This document shows, piece after piece, positions 1 to 11,514 of a DNA stretch of 64,000 nucleotides. The stretch is taken from the NCBI GenBank assembly GCA_023159155.1, contig JAJNNX010000019.1, forward strand, positions 372,001 through 436,000, written 5' to 3'. Every line of letters starts with the position of its first letter. Position 1 is the stretch's first letter. The stretch is from Ustulina deusta (taxonomy: Eukaryota; Ascomycota; Sordariomycetes; Xylariales; Xylariaceae). The position numbers and the translations under genes are program-made. The notes beneath the pieces are model-generated. The model was not told the origin of the DNA, made no database searches, and was given only the letters and a program-made list of their open reading frames with translations.

Positions 1-1309
1 CAGTCACACAAGTGCACGTGGATCTCGAGCCATTCGACCAAGCGTGTTGGCCATGCCTAGCAATGGTAGCAATGGTCCTTGCTTCTCAGTTCAGCCTTAT
101 GTGTGCGACCTTCTCACCTTCAATACGAAGGAGCTGGGTGAGATGCCGCGAGATGCCGTGAGCAGTTCCAGCCATTGGTTGGATGGCGAGGCAAAGCTCA
201 TACCGAGAAGCGGATGCCTGCCGAGCGGTATACATGGCTAAAGGACTTTCGTTTTAAATAGACACGGGATGCTCGGTTTGTAACTGTGATATTTATGTCA
301 CAGTGTACCCAGTTAATGTAGTGTCATCTTTGGAGGCGGAAGAGTGATTAGTATGACGGCTAGTGCTTAGTCGAGAGAAGAGAGTACGACTCGAGATCTG
401 ATGATTTGCATCCCTATTATATGCGTTTGTTGTAGCATTGGTTGGGCTTAGTAGCGCGATTAGAGAAGAGATCGACGTAATTGACATGGAACCCGCTGTG
501 AGGGGTAATATACACACCCCCTCCGTGCCTGCCGACACTTGTGTAACGCATCCCGTCACGATTAGTTGACACCTGACAATCCGTATTGACAGACCGCAGC
601 AGGTGCTGTGTGGAGTGCATCTGAATGGACAGTTGGGAGCAGCTATTGCCCAGTTCAGCTCCAGCCGTAGCCCATCAACCTAACAAAGGTACCTACTCAT
701 GACATACATATGCCAGTAGTAGTTAGGTACATATATGTATCAAGGTAGCATCTGAGGTTTGTACCTACCTGTGGTTACTGGTGAGCTATCTGCCTACCTA
801 GTGAGTTGGGTTCGATTCCTGACAGCGCTATTGGTATTCGCTACAGAGCTCAGCTCATTTGTGGTAGATACCTACATACATAGGTATATCTGTATGTCAT
901 CTGTATGTACACTAGATAGAGTGGAGCAAACGCGGTGAAGAGCGCGTTCCGATGCACTACCTACCCTACCTGCCTTATATCTATCGTATCGTCTTCCATT
1001 CCCATGCGCCTCGGAATTGCACTTTGTTATCGATTGGTCTTGACCAGTTCGATTAGCAAAACCCCTCCCTCTCCCTCTCCCCTTCTTCCCTCCCGGCGCC
1101 CGCTCTGAGTCCTAGGTAAAAGTTGCATACAATAATAACTCAACCTAACTTTGTTGTTGTTTCGCCTGTCTCGTCGTCTGTCCCGTCTCCCGTCCTCCGT
1201 CTTTTTCGCACCCAATCCCACCGCATCTTCAACACCTGAGCTGATATCCGACGGCCGATATCCGATACCCAACCTCACGCCCATCTCGTCACATACCATC
1301 TATATCACG
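1..1309. other. Non-coding left edge and rfa3 upstream region
   Basis: No convincing gene is seen on either strand. The stretch holds several short TACC/GGTA runs (around 688-790 and 955-975) of the kind scattered between genes throughout the window. A pyrimidine-rich stretch at about 1060-1100 and 1165-1205 precedes the rfa3 start and looks like a fungal core promoter or leader. Confidence 0.6.
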
Positions 1310-1841
1310 ATGGACTCCGTATCGACACCCCGCATTTCCGCCAACATGCTCGACTCCTACGTCGGCCAGAACGTCATCATCGTCGGAAAGGTCATGCAGC
1401 TCCGAGGCGAGTCTGCTCTCCTCGACGCCAATGGCCAAGTCAATGCCATCCTCAACCTTGTATGAGCTCTGAACGCACACCCCCCCCCTCCAATGCTCAT
1501 CCGTCGCCCTGCCACTAACACGATCTTGTCTCCCAAGGAGTCTCATCTTATGGCTGGCAACGGCGCCCAGATCATCGGCAGAGTGAACCCGGACTTGTCG
1601 GTCAAGGTCTACAATGCGTTGGACTTGGGCAGCAATGTTGGTATGTTGTAACCCATGCATCTACCCGTTGTGCATTACATGGCATACACCCAACCGGCTC
1701 TCGTCGAGTTCTCTTGTGGGAGTAACGTCCTCGTATTAAGCAGTCGCTCTGTCAGATTTCCAAGTCGCCCAAAGCGTTGTCGAAATCACCCAGCAATACA
1801 AGGATCTGTTTGTATATGACAATGCCGGCGGCATGAACTGA
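1310..1841 (+). CDS. rfa3: Replication factor A subunit 3 (RPA14-like)
   Basis: This is the smallest subunit of the single-stranded-DNA-binding RPA trimer used in replication and repair. Three exons, 1310-1459, 1538-1640 and 1756-1841, give 112 residues, the usual size of fungal Rfa3. The protein is a single OB fold: it opens with MDSVSTPRISANML, has the strand VIIVGKVMQL, and ends in VVEITQQYKDLFVYDNAGGMN. Both introns start GTATG and end CAG/AAG, and both junctions keep phase. The start was chosen because it follows the pyrimidine-rich leader and matches the family length; an in-frame upstream ATG-like codon at 1151 would add a basic stretch not expected in Rfa3. The reading frame stays open for nearly 400 codons after the TGA (see next entry). 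Confidence 0.85.
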
Positions 1842-1983
1842 CGGTTCGCGCGCGGACGTGTATCTCTGGGGTGGTCTGCCGGTTCGCTGCTCCAACCATC
1901 ATCGTCGATTGAGCCTGAGTCACAACAACGCCTGAGTTCCCCTTCAATCTTACAACCCCATCCCCGCCATTCTCCCCAGACTC

Positions 1984-2570
1984 CGCCTCGACCGACTTCG
2001 GCTACCAGTTATTGCTCGTCTTCCAGCGAGGTCTACAGTTCACCGTCGTCTATAGACGATGGACTCTCCCAACTCGCCCTACAGTCTAATAGATCGCCAT
2101 CCCCGCAGCCAATCACGACTCAGGGCATGCAGTCGCGCCTGAATTACCAAAGCACATCACCATATCGCCCAACCACAGCTGAAAGTCATCGCTCGTCTTC
2201 GAGTGAGACTTTTAGCTCCACATCGTCTTTAAACAACGAACTCTCTCAACTTGTTATTGAGCATGATGACCCCTTGTCTTCCCAATTGGTCACAGCTCAA
2301 ACTTGGCACTCATCTTCGAGTGAAAATTTCAGTTCCACTTCGTCTTTGGACGATCAACTTTCTCAACTCGCTTTTGAGCATGCTCATCCCCCATCCTCGC
2401 AACTCGCCGCGGCTGAGAGTAACCAGTCGTGGCAACCAAGTGTCTCAAGGACACTACCACCTCGTCCCACCACAGCGGCGAGTTACTATTCGTCATCTAG
2501 TGAAATTCTTAGTTCAATATCAGATCCATTGGACGATGTCTTTTCGCAACCAGCTACCGAGGAAGAGACG
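1984..2570 (+). repeat. Four degenerate coding repeats (Ser-rich units)
   Basis: Four related coding units begin near 1984, 2166, 2280 and 2460. Each has the pattern RPTTA-x-SY, then SSSSE, then SS-x-SSLDD and LSQLA, over roughly 33-50 codons. Units 2 and 3 are the most similar. Unit 1 is upstream of the first ATG of the following open frame. Confidence 0.7.
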
Positions 2571-3038
2571 CCACAATCCTCTCAATCGACTACCCAGGAT
2601 ATGCAGTCCTCTCAACCAAGATCCCAAACTAGAGTACCCTCGGAATGCTCCGACTCTTCCATTCCAACCACCCCAGTGCGTGAGCTAGAAGCCGTGTCGC
2701 CCGTATATGGTTCTCCGTCTTCTACTGGAAAGCTGAGTTTCCCCTCTCCAATTCAAACCCCCACGCGTTCTCCTCCATCCTCGCTGGCACGGCCCCCACA
2801 GTCACCCCGATCACCCCAGTCACCACGTCTATATCGTACTCGCTCAGGAAGCCTAGCGAGTGTAGCGGAGCTTAGACAGCGTAGGGAGCGCGAGGAAGAG
2901 TTATTAGATATCGTCTTGAGAGGAATTAAGGTTCTTGGAGATGTCCAGATACCGTCGCCACGGCGCTCCATCGCTATGAGATTAGATGAGAGCGGACGGT
3001 GGAGAATTAACTCGATCCACGAGCCTTGGGGCCCATGA
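2127..3038 (+). CDS. Ser/Pro-rich repeat protein, function unknown
   Basis: I do not recognise this protein. From the first ATG it is 303 residues, low in complexity and rich in Ser, Pro, Gln and Thr, with a more ordered C-terminal end (about residues 240-303) that includes a charged stretch with RQRREREEELLDIV and ends near a predicted helix. The N-terminal half consists of degenerate copies of a unit containing SSSSE, SSTSSLDD and LSQLA. The first unit lies upstream of the ATG at about 1984-2085 in the same frame, and that frame is open back to the rfa3 stop codon at 1839-1841. The annotated start is therefore probably too short; the true start may be in an upstream exon or shared with rfa3. 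No membrane segment or signal peptide is seen. It is likely a disordered protein; an alternative is that it is a species-specific open frame without function. Confidence 0.5.
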   Translation: MQSRLNYQSTSPYRPTTAESHRSSSSETFSSTSSLNNELSQLVIEHDDPLSSQLVTAQTWHSSSSENFSSTSSLDDQLSQLAFEHAHPPSSQLAAAESNQSWQPSVSRTLPPRPTTAASYYSSSSEILSSISDPLDDVFSQPATEEETPQSSQSTTQDMQSSQPRSQTRVPSECSDSSIPTTPVRELEAVSPVYGSPSSTGKLSFPSPIQTPTRSPPSSLARPPQSPRSPQSPRLYRTRSGSLASVAELRQRREREEELLDIVLRGIKVLGDVQIPSPRRSIAMRLDESGRWRINSIHEPWGP

Positions 3039-3744
3039 CTTAATGTGTATGAAATGTCTGCTAGTTATGAATTTTGCATTGTTGCTTACAATGCACGGAA
3101 ATTTGTGAACGTGAATTCGTATTCCCACTGTAAACCCCGGCCGGAAGCCTGAATGTTTTTGGCTTTCATTTTCCACGCAAGGGTTCGTTGACAAGACAAG
3201 TACCATCAAGGCAAGGGGATACGAAAGTAGAGAATTAAGACACGAACTAGAGAAAATACGGACTAGTTTGACATATGAGCATCACGTACGTGGGGATCAA
3301 GAGTATCGTCACAGAATGGTCATAGCATTGCAATCAGTTCTAAGCCAGATAGCAGTAGCAGGCCCATGCCTATTTTAACACGAGCTTTGAGAACTTTGTA
3401 CATGTGCTTTTAATCCTCGGCCCATACATTAAGCGCAGTGCTATTTTCTCCCTCAACATTGGATGTAGGAGAGGTTGAACACAGTTTTAGATCTCAGCTG
3501 GGGTATCCGAAACACCATCTCTTATCCTCTGGGTATGTCCTCTATTCCAGCCAACTCCTGTAAAACATCTTCACGGAACGAATTCCAACCTGCCATCAGA
3601 AACGCCTGGTAAGGTACTGAGGTAGGGGTATATACAGAATGCAGATCGCATACGTCAAGTTTTGTAACGACGACATTGGAGCTTTAATTAAATAATTGGC
3701 TCGTTTTCGTTGGATTGAAGACCTGACGACCAAAATTTGCAAAT
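3039..3744. other. Convergent intergenic region, nothing coding seen
   Basis: This lies between the 3' ends of the Ser-rich gene (+) and the ams2-like gene (-). I see only 3' untranslated-type AT-rich sequence and no RNA gene or repeat. Confidence 0.6.
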
Positions 3745-6700
3745 TTACGATACGTGTTCGCCATTGTTAATGGATTGCTTCGCACCACCTTTGCGAGTGG
3801 GACTCGCGTGAAATTCCATGTCAAACTCGAGACTGCCCCCGAAGGCCAGCATATCTCCACTCCGTAGCGCGGGTGGTGAGCTTGGCAAAAGGGCATCGGT
3901 CGCTAGCAATGTGGCGAAATCGAAGTGAGGGAGCTCGCTGTGCTGATCGATGTTATCGATGTGCGGGAGCGAGCTGAAGTCAAGTTCATAACCCCGCGAC
4001 AGACCAGCCATACCTAGATCGTCTGCATTTGAAAACATCTCGTTGATCGATTGTGTCAAGGGTGTACCAAGGCCACTCTCCCCCATAGCTTCGGATGGAA
4101 ATAGGTGACGGGGTGAACGCCGGCGCATTCCACTAGAGAGGAATGCTGACCGAGGTGTCTTCCGGGGGGTGCGGGAAGGCGTACGAGTTGGGGTTCGCTC
4201 CAGAAGTCCCTGGCTCGGCGAGGCGAAGGACCTTGTAGATCGCATACTCCTGGATACACTTCTAGTAACGGGGCGATGGCTAGGTGTTGGCCGAGTTGGC
4301 GTCTTAAAAGGACCACTGCTGACTCCCTTAGGAGGGGGGGTTGAAGGTTGCGGAGTAGGACCAAAGAGGTCAGCGAAGTCACTGCCGTGTGGCTCTGGAG
4401 TTTGGTCTCTGGGACGGCTGTTCTTCTTTTCAATCATCTCCCTATCTGTGATTTCGACCAACCTAGGGCCAGTTTGCACGATGTTAACAGCAACTTCTCC
4501 GAGAATCTTCTGTTCGCCGTTCTTCCGCGGAGAGGGGAATAACAGACGTCGTGTTGCACCAAGCTCTCCATCAAGGTCAATGGGACTCATGGCTGTACCG
4601 CTGGCTCGAGACGTATGAGAATGCGTTGATCCTTGGTCCTTGGGTTCAGTGGTAGTCCTCTTACGGTTTCGCCCAGAACCCTTCTCAGAAACATTCTCAG
4701 CTTGATCGACATTTAACATCGCCGCAGACGATTCTTTAGGTGACTGGGGGGCATCCAATGGCCCGATTGGATCTGTCGGTAGACATGCTTCTGAAGTAAG
4801 ATTCATTTGACCATCGCTTTTCGCCCTGCCCTTTCTCGACCGAGAGGTTCCGCCACCGGCTGCTCTTTTCTTTCGCGTTTGGGTCAGTCTCTGCTCATCC
4901 TTCTCCCACTTTTCTGGAGGACGATGCGCCTTCCATTTGGAAAACCATATACCACATGCTATTGAATCATTAGAATTGAGCACATATCAAGCCCGTACAG
5001 TCGCCGCACTTACGATTGCATAGGATTGTCTCAATCCATAGACTCTTGTCGTCTGTAGGGCCGAGAGACTTCTTGATAACCTCATATAGAGTGGGGTTAC
5101 CGCCATCATCTCTCTCGAGCACGTTAATAGCGGTGACATGACCAGGTTTTTCTGAATACTCATGATACGCTGGAACGCCACGACGCTCTTGTTTCCAAAT
5201 CTTACGCCATGTTGGGGTTTGGAGGGCCCCGCAATTGCTACAGAAGGACGGCATCTCACCCAAAGCCACCGCTTCTTCTAGCTTCTGCTTTATCGCCTGT
5301 CGCTTAACATAGTTCTTGTTCATTCTTGACTCCATGCCATCAACAGCGTCCGTCTGGGGGTGTGGTCCTCCAGACATAAGCATCGATTGTGAAAGCTGAG
5401 GTAGAATTGGATCACTGGCAGGAACAGCCGGTAATTCCGGTTCTAGAGATGGCTCTAAAGCCGGCGTGGGTACAGCGGGCGGTTCCATTTTACCCTCGTG
5501 CAAGGTATCAGGGTGTGGAATATCGTTTCCTTGCGGAGTATCAACAACTGGGCTGAAAGAGTTCACATCAATATCTAGCGTGTCCAGAAACTGTTGGTTT
5601 CCTGGATATTCTAGGGCTGCTTGTAGAGCATCAAAGTCAATTTGAGGAGGCATGGCAGACTGTATTTGCTCCGCGCTCGGCATTGGCTGTTCTTCTGTGA
5701 TTCCGGTTTCAACTACCTCCATCATCTCTGGAACTGTGGTATTCACTGAATCTATGGCGAGAGTTTCAGTCGCAATCGGTGTACCCACGTTTGATCTTTT
5801 TCTAGAACACTGGGGTCGAGGAGGATTGTAAATTGACGTCTGAGGTAGTAGCTCAGGAGGTCCGGGAGTTTCAGTATGGATATGGAGAATTTGCTGAGGC
5901 TTGGGTTCTTGCTTCTTGGCACGGCTCCGGCGTGGCTTTGCTTTTGCCACCGCCGGGGCCGGGACTGGAGCGTTGGGCGCCGCGGCCGTTTTTTTGGTTG
6001 AACTATCATCGTCAAGTCGGTTGTCCTCTAACCCACCACTCATAAACCCGGAATCAGGTTGTTCGACGGGCGGTCGCATTGGCGGCAAGATAGGGCTCGA
6101 GGGGGCGGGACTAGACTGTATGCTATAGAGAGCTGATCTTGGCACAGGTGGCGACGAGCTGATGTCGGCAGGGCTGGGCTCATCACTGAAAGGCGATGGA
6201 GCAACCGAATCCATTGGTGATCGAGCGTCTTGACTTATCGAACGGTTGAGATCTGGATAACAATGGTTCGACATGTCCTCTAGTGGCTGAAGTGTTAGAG
6301 ATTGTCGTCTCAGGTTGCTTTGAGTCGTAGGTCTAGACTGCGTATGTCCTAGGAAACGCGGTTCTGGAACGGGAGTTGGTGCCCTTGGGCCCTCCTCCTG
6401 TAGATGGCTTCTTGTAGGGACATCCCCAGCCGGGGCAACTGGTCTAAAGTTGCGAATAGATCCTGCAGTACTGGCAGCAACACGGAGCGACTCTGGTGCA
6501 GAGCCAAAGGCAGCTGTACTGCTTCGCTCGACTTTTGTTGTCATGGCTCTCTTCTTCGTCCGCGAGGGCGCGTCGTCTCCGTCCGTTCCATCCTCATATC
6601 CAGAGGTGTTGCCTTCACTTGCAAGGGGTCGCTTTCGTGGGCGCCCCCTAGGTCTACCTGTGGGTGGTCGACTTGACGCACGAGAATTAGGACGAGACTG

Positions 6701-7507
6701 AGTTTGCGGTTTGGCGGGTTTTATGATGGGCTGGCTCTGTGCAGTTTCCTCCATGGTGGAGCTTTGTCTCGCAGGGGCCAGCGGGGGGGTTTGTCTGAAA
6801 GATGGTGTGTTCCGTTCCTTGGAACCTGGGCCAACCGAGCCAGGTCGACTACTGGGTGCGGGCTGCAGAGGCGGATAATATTGAGGGCCATCACTTCTGG
6901 CTTCAAAGCTGGAGTGGTAAGGCCGCACAGGTGCTGGTGCAAGTGTGGGAAGATTCGTCGGCGGCAGTGGTTGCCTCTGACCAAGGCCAGGGTGAGACTG
7001 AACAAAAGAACCCCATTCACCATTATCTGACAGAGCCGAGGAAGACACTGCCAAGTTTGGTAGTGGTGCCGCAGCCGAGTGTGGACGTGACATGGGTTCG
7101 TTCCGAGGGATTTTCGATATTGCGGTCAGCTTCAGTTTGACCTCTAACGTTTCCTTGATGCCATTGCCGAAAATGGCAAGAAGGTTTTTGGTCACTCGTC
7201 CTGTCACTAGCTTTGGCTCTTGTGGTTCGGGTGCCTGACTGAGTCCCCGAGATAGTAATCCCTGGCCTACCAAGGGGGTGTCCGGCTCTGAGTAATCGAA
7301 AGCGTAAATGGAGTAATCCTTCTCTTCGTCTCCGGCTAGCTCTGGGCTGCATTGCGAAATGGCCTGCAAACATAATCCCAAGTCGACGACTCCAATTGTC
7401 TGGCCATCTACTGGAACGGTCTGAATGTGAAGAATATGAGGCCATCGGGCAAGGCAGCGTTCTTGGTTATCTTTATCGAAGGTGTAGTGAACTTTTACTA
7501 GAGGCAT
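3745..7507 (-). CDS. ams2: Ams2/Spt21-family GATA-type transcription factor
   Basis: Proteins of this family activate histone genes and influence centromere and silencing chromatin. Two exons, 7507-5014 and 4958-3745, are joined across a 55-nt intron (5013-4959, GTAAGT...TAG), giving 1235 residues. The N-terminal Spt21/Ams2 domain (about 1-140) starts MPLVKVHYTF and includes RVTKNLLAIFGNG. The middle is Pro/Ser-rich and disordered, with a basic AT-hook-like GRPRGRPRKR. The zinc finger is C756-x2-C759 ... C830-x2-C833, so its loop is about 70 residues, far longer than the 17-18 of a canonical GATA finger. After it comes GIWFSKWKAHRPPEKW, then a basic and disordered tail. The intron falls inside the last CNPC knuckle. 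An in-frame ATG ten codons upstream (7537) is possible, but MPLVKVHY is the family start. Confidence 0.85.
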
Positions 7508-8761
7508 AGTTAGCGATAGGATGTGTTCAAGAATCACTCTCCCTTCTCTTACAACTCATGGGTCGGACTTGGGGCCCGACTTCGTCTCCGGCAGGGGACA
7601 CGCTGCCCCAAGATCCATTGTGGTGTGCCATAGCCGTGACCACGTCGGCGCCGGCAAGGAAGGGTTGCCTCGAGCCGTTCTTCGGAGTCGATTAGGCGGG
7701 CGAGCAAGGGGGATATTTGTATGAACTACTATTGGAGATTGGTCAATCCGAACCGTTGTGTTGTTGTGCGGGTTCTCTCATGGTCGGGTAGACGTTCTCG
7801 TCGAAATGCGTGTTTTGCAGGTCCCGACAAGACCAGCACCACCAACAAACGCAGGCAAACCGTACATATATGGACGAAATCCTTACCCGAAAGAGGGGAT
7901 ATATTGATGTTTGGTCGAAGAAAACAATTGGTAAATCACATAACACGCTGACTGGAAATGCTGTCACCAATGCTGTCGTCAATGCAAGTGCAGAGGTGGT
8001 GGACTTGAATGTGAAGAGGGAGTAGAGGCCGAATGCCCACTCATGCTGGTTGCTGGGGTACAAGATGAGCAGCCGGGTTTAATGGGTGGATGCAAGTACC
8101 TCCGTACCAGGCGTGTTAATTACGCGCGTGGAAGGCGCGCTATGTAGCTGGGCTTTTGTGGTGTAGTGTACAGTAGCGCGTCAATGTCCCGCGTGGGCGC
8201 TATCTAGACCCGACGTCACCCCTCGGTCGGGTGGCTGGAGTGTCTGAGCTTTGTCTGCAGGGTGATATTTAGTGGGGCCGGCTGCGCACGAGCCTCCTTT
8301 CGAGTGTTCCCCACCCGGAGGTGCTTTGTGCAGTTCTAGCGCCTCTCGACTGATAGCCGCCTGATGAAGTGGAAGGCGGAATCCGACTCGGATGGTTGTC
8401 TCTTCACACCACAAACTGCATGCAGAAGCTTGGTGAGATTTTCCCTCGTTTCTTTCCCTCAACCCGGGGCGTCCTGCCGTCTTTATACTGCCGGCTGTTC
8501 TCCACAATTAATTTATTCGCAGCCAGTGTGACTCGATCACAACACACCAAGCGCTCAAAGGGCCTCTCCAGTTAATGCATTCTCTTATCTCCCATATATT
8601 AAGTCATGTTTATCAACACACATGGGTGCTGACTATTTGACTGGGCTGACAACCGGTCGCATCCTTTACTGAGACACCAAGTTGACAAAATAGTAACCCA
8701 TATACTACGTACAAGTTTTATGTTACAATATATGACACACCACTATTTCATGATATTTCCC
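7508..8761. other. Upstream region of ams2, no gene seen
   Basis: This 1.25-kb stretch separates the ams2 start from the 3' end of the hydrolase gene. Short open frames occur but none resembles a known protein. GC-rich sequence next to ams2 gives way to AT-rich sequence towards 8600-8760. Confidence 0.5.
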
Positions 8762-10355
8762 TTACTCGGAAACCCACACAGCCTTGCCACTTGCGTCTGT
8801 TGTGGTTTTCCGATCCAAGATCTCCTCCACAATCGTGTTGATGCCTTGCCTTCCGTTCTTCTTATCAACGAAATGTCCTATTACCTCCTGAGGCGTCCTC
8901 CTACGTTCTCGTTCTAGCACAACCTCTTCAACGTCTCGTTCTGTAGGCACGCCCAACAACTTATACGGATACTCATGATAGTTGCGAGTTGTCAGCAGTT
9001 CCAGCCTAGGCACGCCTCCATCCGGTTGGAAAAATGGGGCTTCGATTTCGTCGTCAGGTTTCACAGCTTCCAGATTGGCTGGCTGCCATCTCGGTGTTGG
9101 CCTTGGCCGCTCCAGGGAGAGTAGACGAGCCGACACACCCTCAGTAAAGTCGGGGTGCTGCATGAATTTGGCAGCAATCTGGTGCTCCCACTGGAAGGTC
9201 TCTGAGATGGACCACTCACGCCCCACCTGCATCTGCTTGAGGGCTACATGTACTGCTGTAGGAGATCGTTGGTGCAAGGTGTGCAGTGTTTCCTCTGCCC
9301 AGGCCTTAGTGGGGCCTTGTTCCTCTTTCAAGGCGAGTATCACCTCGGCCACAGTAGCCTTGCTGAAGCAACGATCAATGGCTCGTCGAAGTTCGCCGCC
9401 GAGCAGTATGGGCTCATTTGGCGGCAATCCCGTCGCGTATTCCTCGATGGTCATCTCGATGATGCCTAAACGTTTCTCCATGGTGTCGTAGTCTTTGAAC
9501 CGCAATTCGGCTAGACGAGACTCTAGATTTGGCAGACTGGTCGAATGCAGGTAGTGGGTAGCGGCGCCCGAGTAGAAAACGTTAGCACCCGTCAACCAGG
9601 TGCTTGTGAGAGCCAGGTACGTTCCTATAGCTCCGTTCATCCGAGGTAAGAAGAATGATGCCCCGACATCGGGAAAGAAGCCTATCGTTGTCTCGGGCAT
9701 TGCGAAGACCGTCCTCTCCGTGGCGATTCGGAAGGGCGCATGTATGCTCAGCCCTACACCACCGCCCATAGTGATACCGTCCATGAAAGCAATATACGGC
9801 TTCTGGTATGTCGCAATGTAGTGGTTCAGCTTATATTCGAGGGCAAAGTAGTCGACAGATTCTTTCTGGCCGTCAGGCCCTTGCATATTCTGCTGTGCGA
9901 GAGCTGCGACATCGCCACCGGCGCAGAAGGCCTTGTCCCCAGCGCCTTTCATGACGATGACATTGGCCAGACCCGACTTTTCCCACTCAACCATTCGTGG
10001 CACTATCTTTCGTATCATGGAGGCGTTGAGGGCGTTCAGTGTGGTCGGGCGGTTAAGTTCAATAGTCCGCAGGCCGTAGAGGTTGTTGAACACGACATCC
10101 CGAGGCTCGTCGCCGGGTAGCTCCCTGATGGTCTCGCGGACTGGACTTGTAGACATCTGCTCAGAATATCATGGTGAGTGGGGTGGTAAGGTAGAGAGAT
10201 ATTTCAGCCACTGTCTGTGGTCGTACCTGGGCTCGAGATCCGGCCGTCGGATCTAGAATCTTTGCTCTGAGAGGCATGTTTAAGCTACCTCTGCGAAACG
10301 GGGATGTAGCAAAAGCCGCTGTGCCACCGCGACTTACGAATAGTCTGAAAGACAT
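8762..10355 (-). CDS. ehd3: 3-hydroxyisobutyryl-CoA hydrolase, mitochondrial
   Basis: The enzyme hydrolyses 3-hydroxyisobutyryl-CoA in valine breakdown in mitochondria. Exon 1 (10355-10227, 43 codons) encodes an Arg/Ser-rich, acid-free N-terminus starting MSFRLFVSRGG, a typical mitochondrial presequence. A 70-nt intron (10226-10157, GTACGA...CAG) joins it in phase 0 to exon 2 (10156-8762), total 507 residues. The crotonase fold shows NRPTTLNALN, the oxyanion-hole CAGGDV (about 121-126), GGGVGL (174-179) and MPETTIGFFPDVG (about 196-208), which carries the catalytic Glu and Asp of the HIBCH subgroup. The C-terminal part matches the ECH_2 extension of the family. Exon 2 itself begins with ATG directly at the splice acceptor, so an isoform lacking the presequence could arise from internal initiation. 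The promoter region is shared with smd2 in divergent arrangement. Confidence 0.92.
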
Positions 10356-10913
10356 CTAGATATATATGTGTGTATTCTCTGGCCTCAATGCGCATGTAAA
10401 TAGGGATTGCGCATTGAGTAGGGTACGGGAAGACCCAGAAATATACCTGCAGAAGAGGTGCCAATGGTTTTCTTCTGGAGATGGTCTTGCAGGTATCATT
10501 GGAGGGGGAGCTCTGCCGACGGTACTTGTCGCAAATCCTCAAATCCTCCGCCTTAAATTTTTGGAGCTTTGACCCCTTCCGCTGTCAGCATCTGCTTTGG
10601 TGCTGTGGGAAGGTACGAAAGACAGTGCCCATATATTACCCCTCACGGTGGTTCCCATTGGATGTCAATTACTCCATCTATTCTAGGTACAACTTCGCTA
10701 TTCTACAGAGCTGGAACAGTGCCTGAGTGTACCTATCTAGTCTAATTGTTAGCTCAGCCGGTGGCCCCACCACCCATTGGAATTGGGCTACCAACCAGAC
10801 ATTCTGGCCTGCCATCCGACACAACAATTTCAGCCTTGCTCTTTCAATCTCCGTCTTCTGCCTCTCGCTTCCGCCTCTCGCACCCAGCAGACACGACACA
10901 AAACCTACACACC
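10356..10913. promoter_or_regulatory. Divergent promoter region, ehd3 / smd2
   Basis: This 558-bp region lies between two divergently transcribed genes and should hold both promoters. Pyrimidine-rich sequence (about 10840-10880) lies just upstream of the smd2 start. No specific operator is recognised. Confidence 0.5.
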
Positions 10914-11514
10914 ATGGCGGACGCAAAAATTCAGTAAGTGGCCGGTGGATCGCATTAGAGTAGGATATTTGACTAAAATGCTGTTCGCAGGGAGCTTCTT
11001 ACCAAGCCAAGAAACGAGTTAACGTACGTCGCCATCGCCAGTTCATCCATCTGCCTGGCTCCGACCTGGCCTAACTCACAATAACCACCTGCGACATATC
11101 AGCTGATGAAGTGGGCACTGTAGGGAATACGAGGTTCAACTGCTTGAAGAATACGAATTTGGCTCCGGCCCCCTATCCATCCTCCAGACCGCCGTGCGCA
11201 GCCACACGCAGGTGTTGATCTCTATCCGCAACAACCGCAAGCTTCTGGCGCGTGTGAAAGCATTCGACCGCCACTGTAATATGGTCCTCGAGAATGTTAA
11301 AGAGATGTGGACCGAAACACCTCGCCTGGCTAATGGCAAGAAAGGCCGTCCCGTGAACAAGGATCGTTTCGTTAGCAAAATGTACGTTGTTTTACTGTTA
11401 TTTGGTCTCCCAAAAAGGATATGGTTTGCTTGCGTGGATTTTTGAATTGCTAATAGTTCTTGTTGTTGCAGGTTCCTAAGAGGCGATTCAGTTATTATCG
11501 TACTACTCAGCTAA
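10914..11514 (+). CDS. smd2: Small nuclear ribonucleoprotein Sm D2
   Basis: SmD2 is a core ring protein of the spliceosomal U1, U2, U4 and U5 snRNPs. Four exons, 10914-10933, 10991-11023, 11124-11381 and 11472-11514, give 117 residues, the normal size. All junctions keep phase: a 20-nt first exon encodes MADAKIQ, then [10 protein letters not shown], then [19 protein letters not shown]. The Sm1 motif contains [23 protein letters not shown] and the Sm2 motif ends [13 protein letters not shown]. The tiny first exon and the three introns in a 354-nt coding sequence are usual for fungal Sm genes. The ATG sits in the context ACC ATG G. Confidence 0.93.

Noticed and set aside
808..832. tRNA T-arm-like word GGTTCGATTCC
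   Set aside because: Neither T stem nor acceptor or anticodon stems pair around it.
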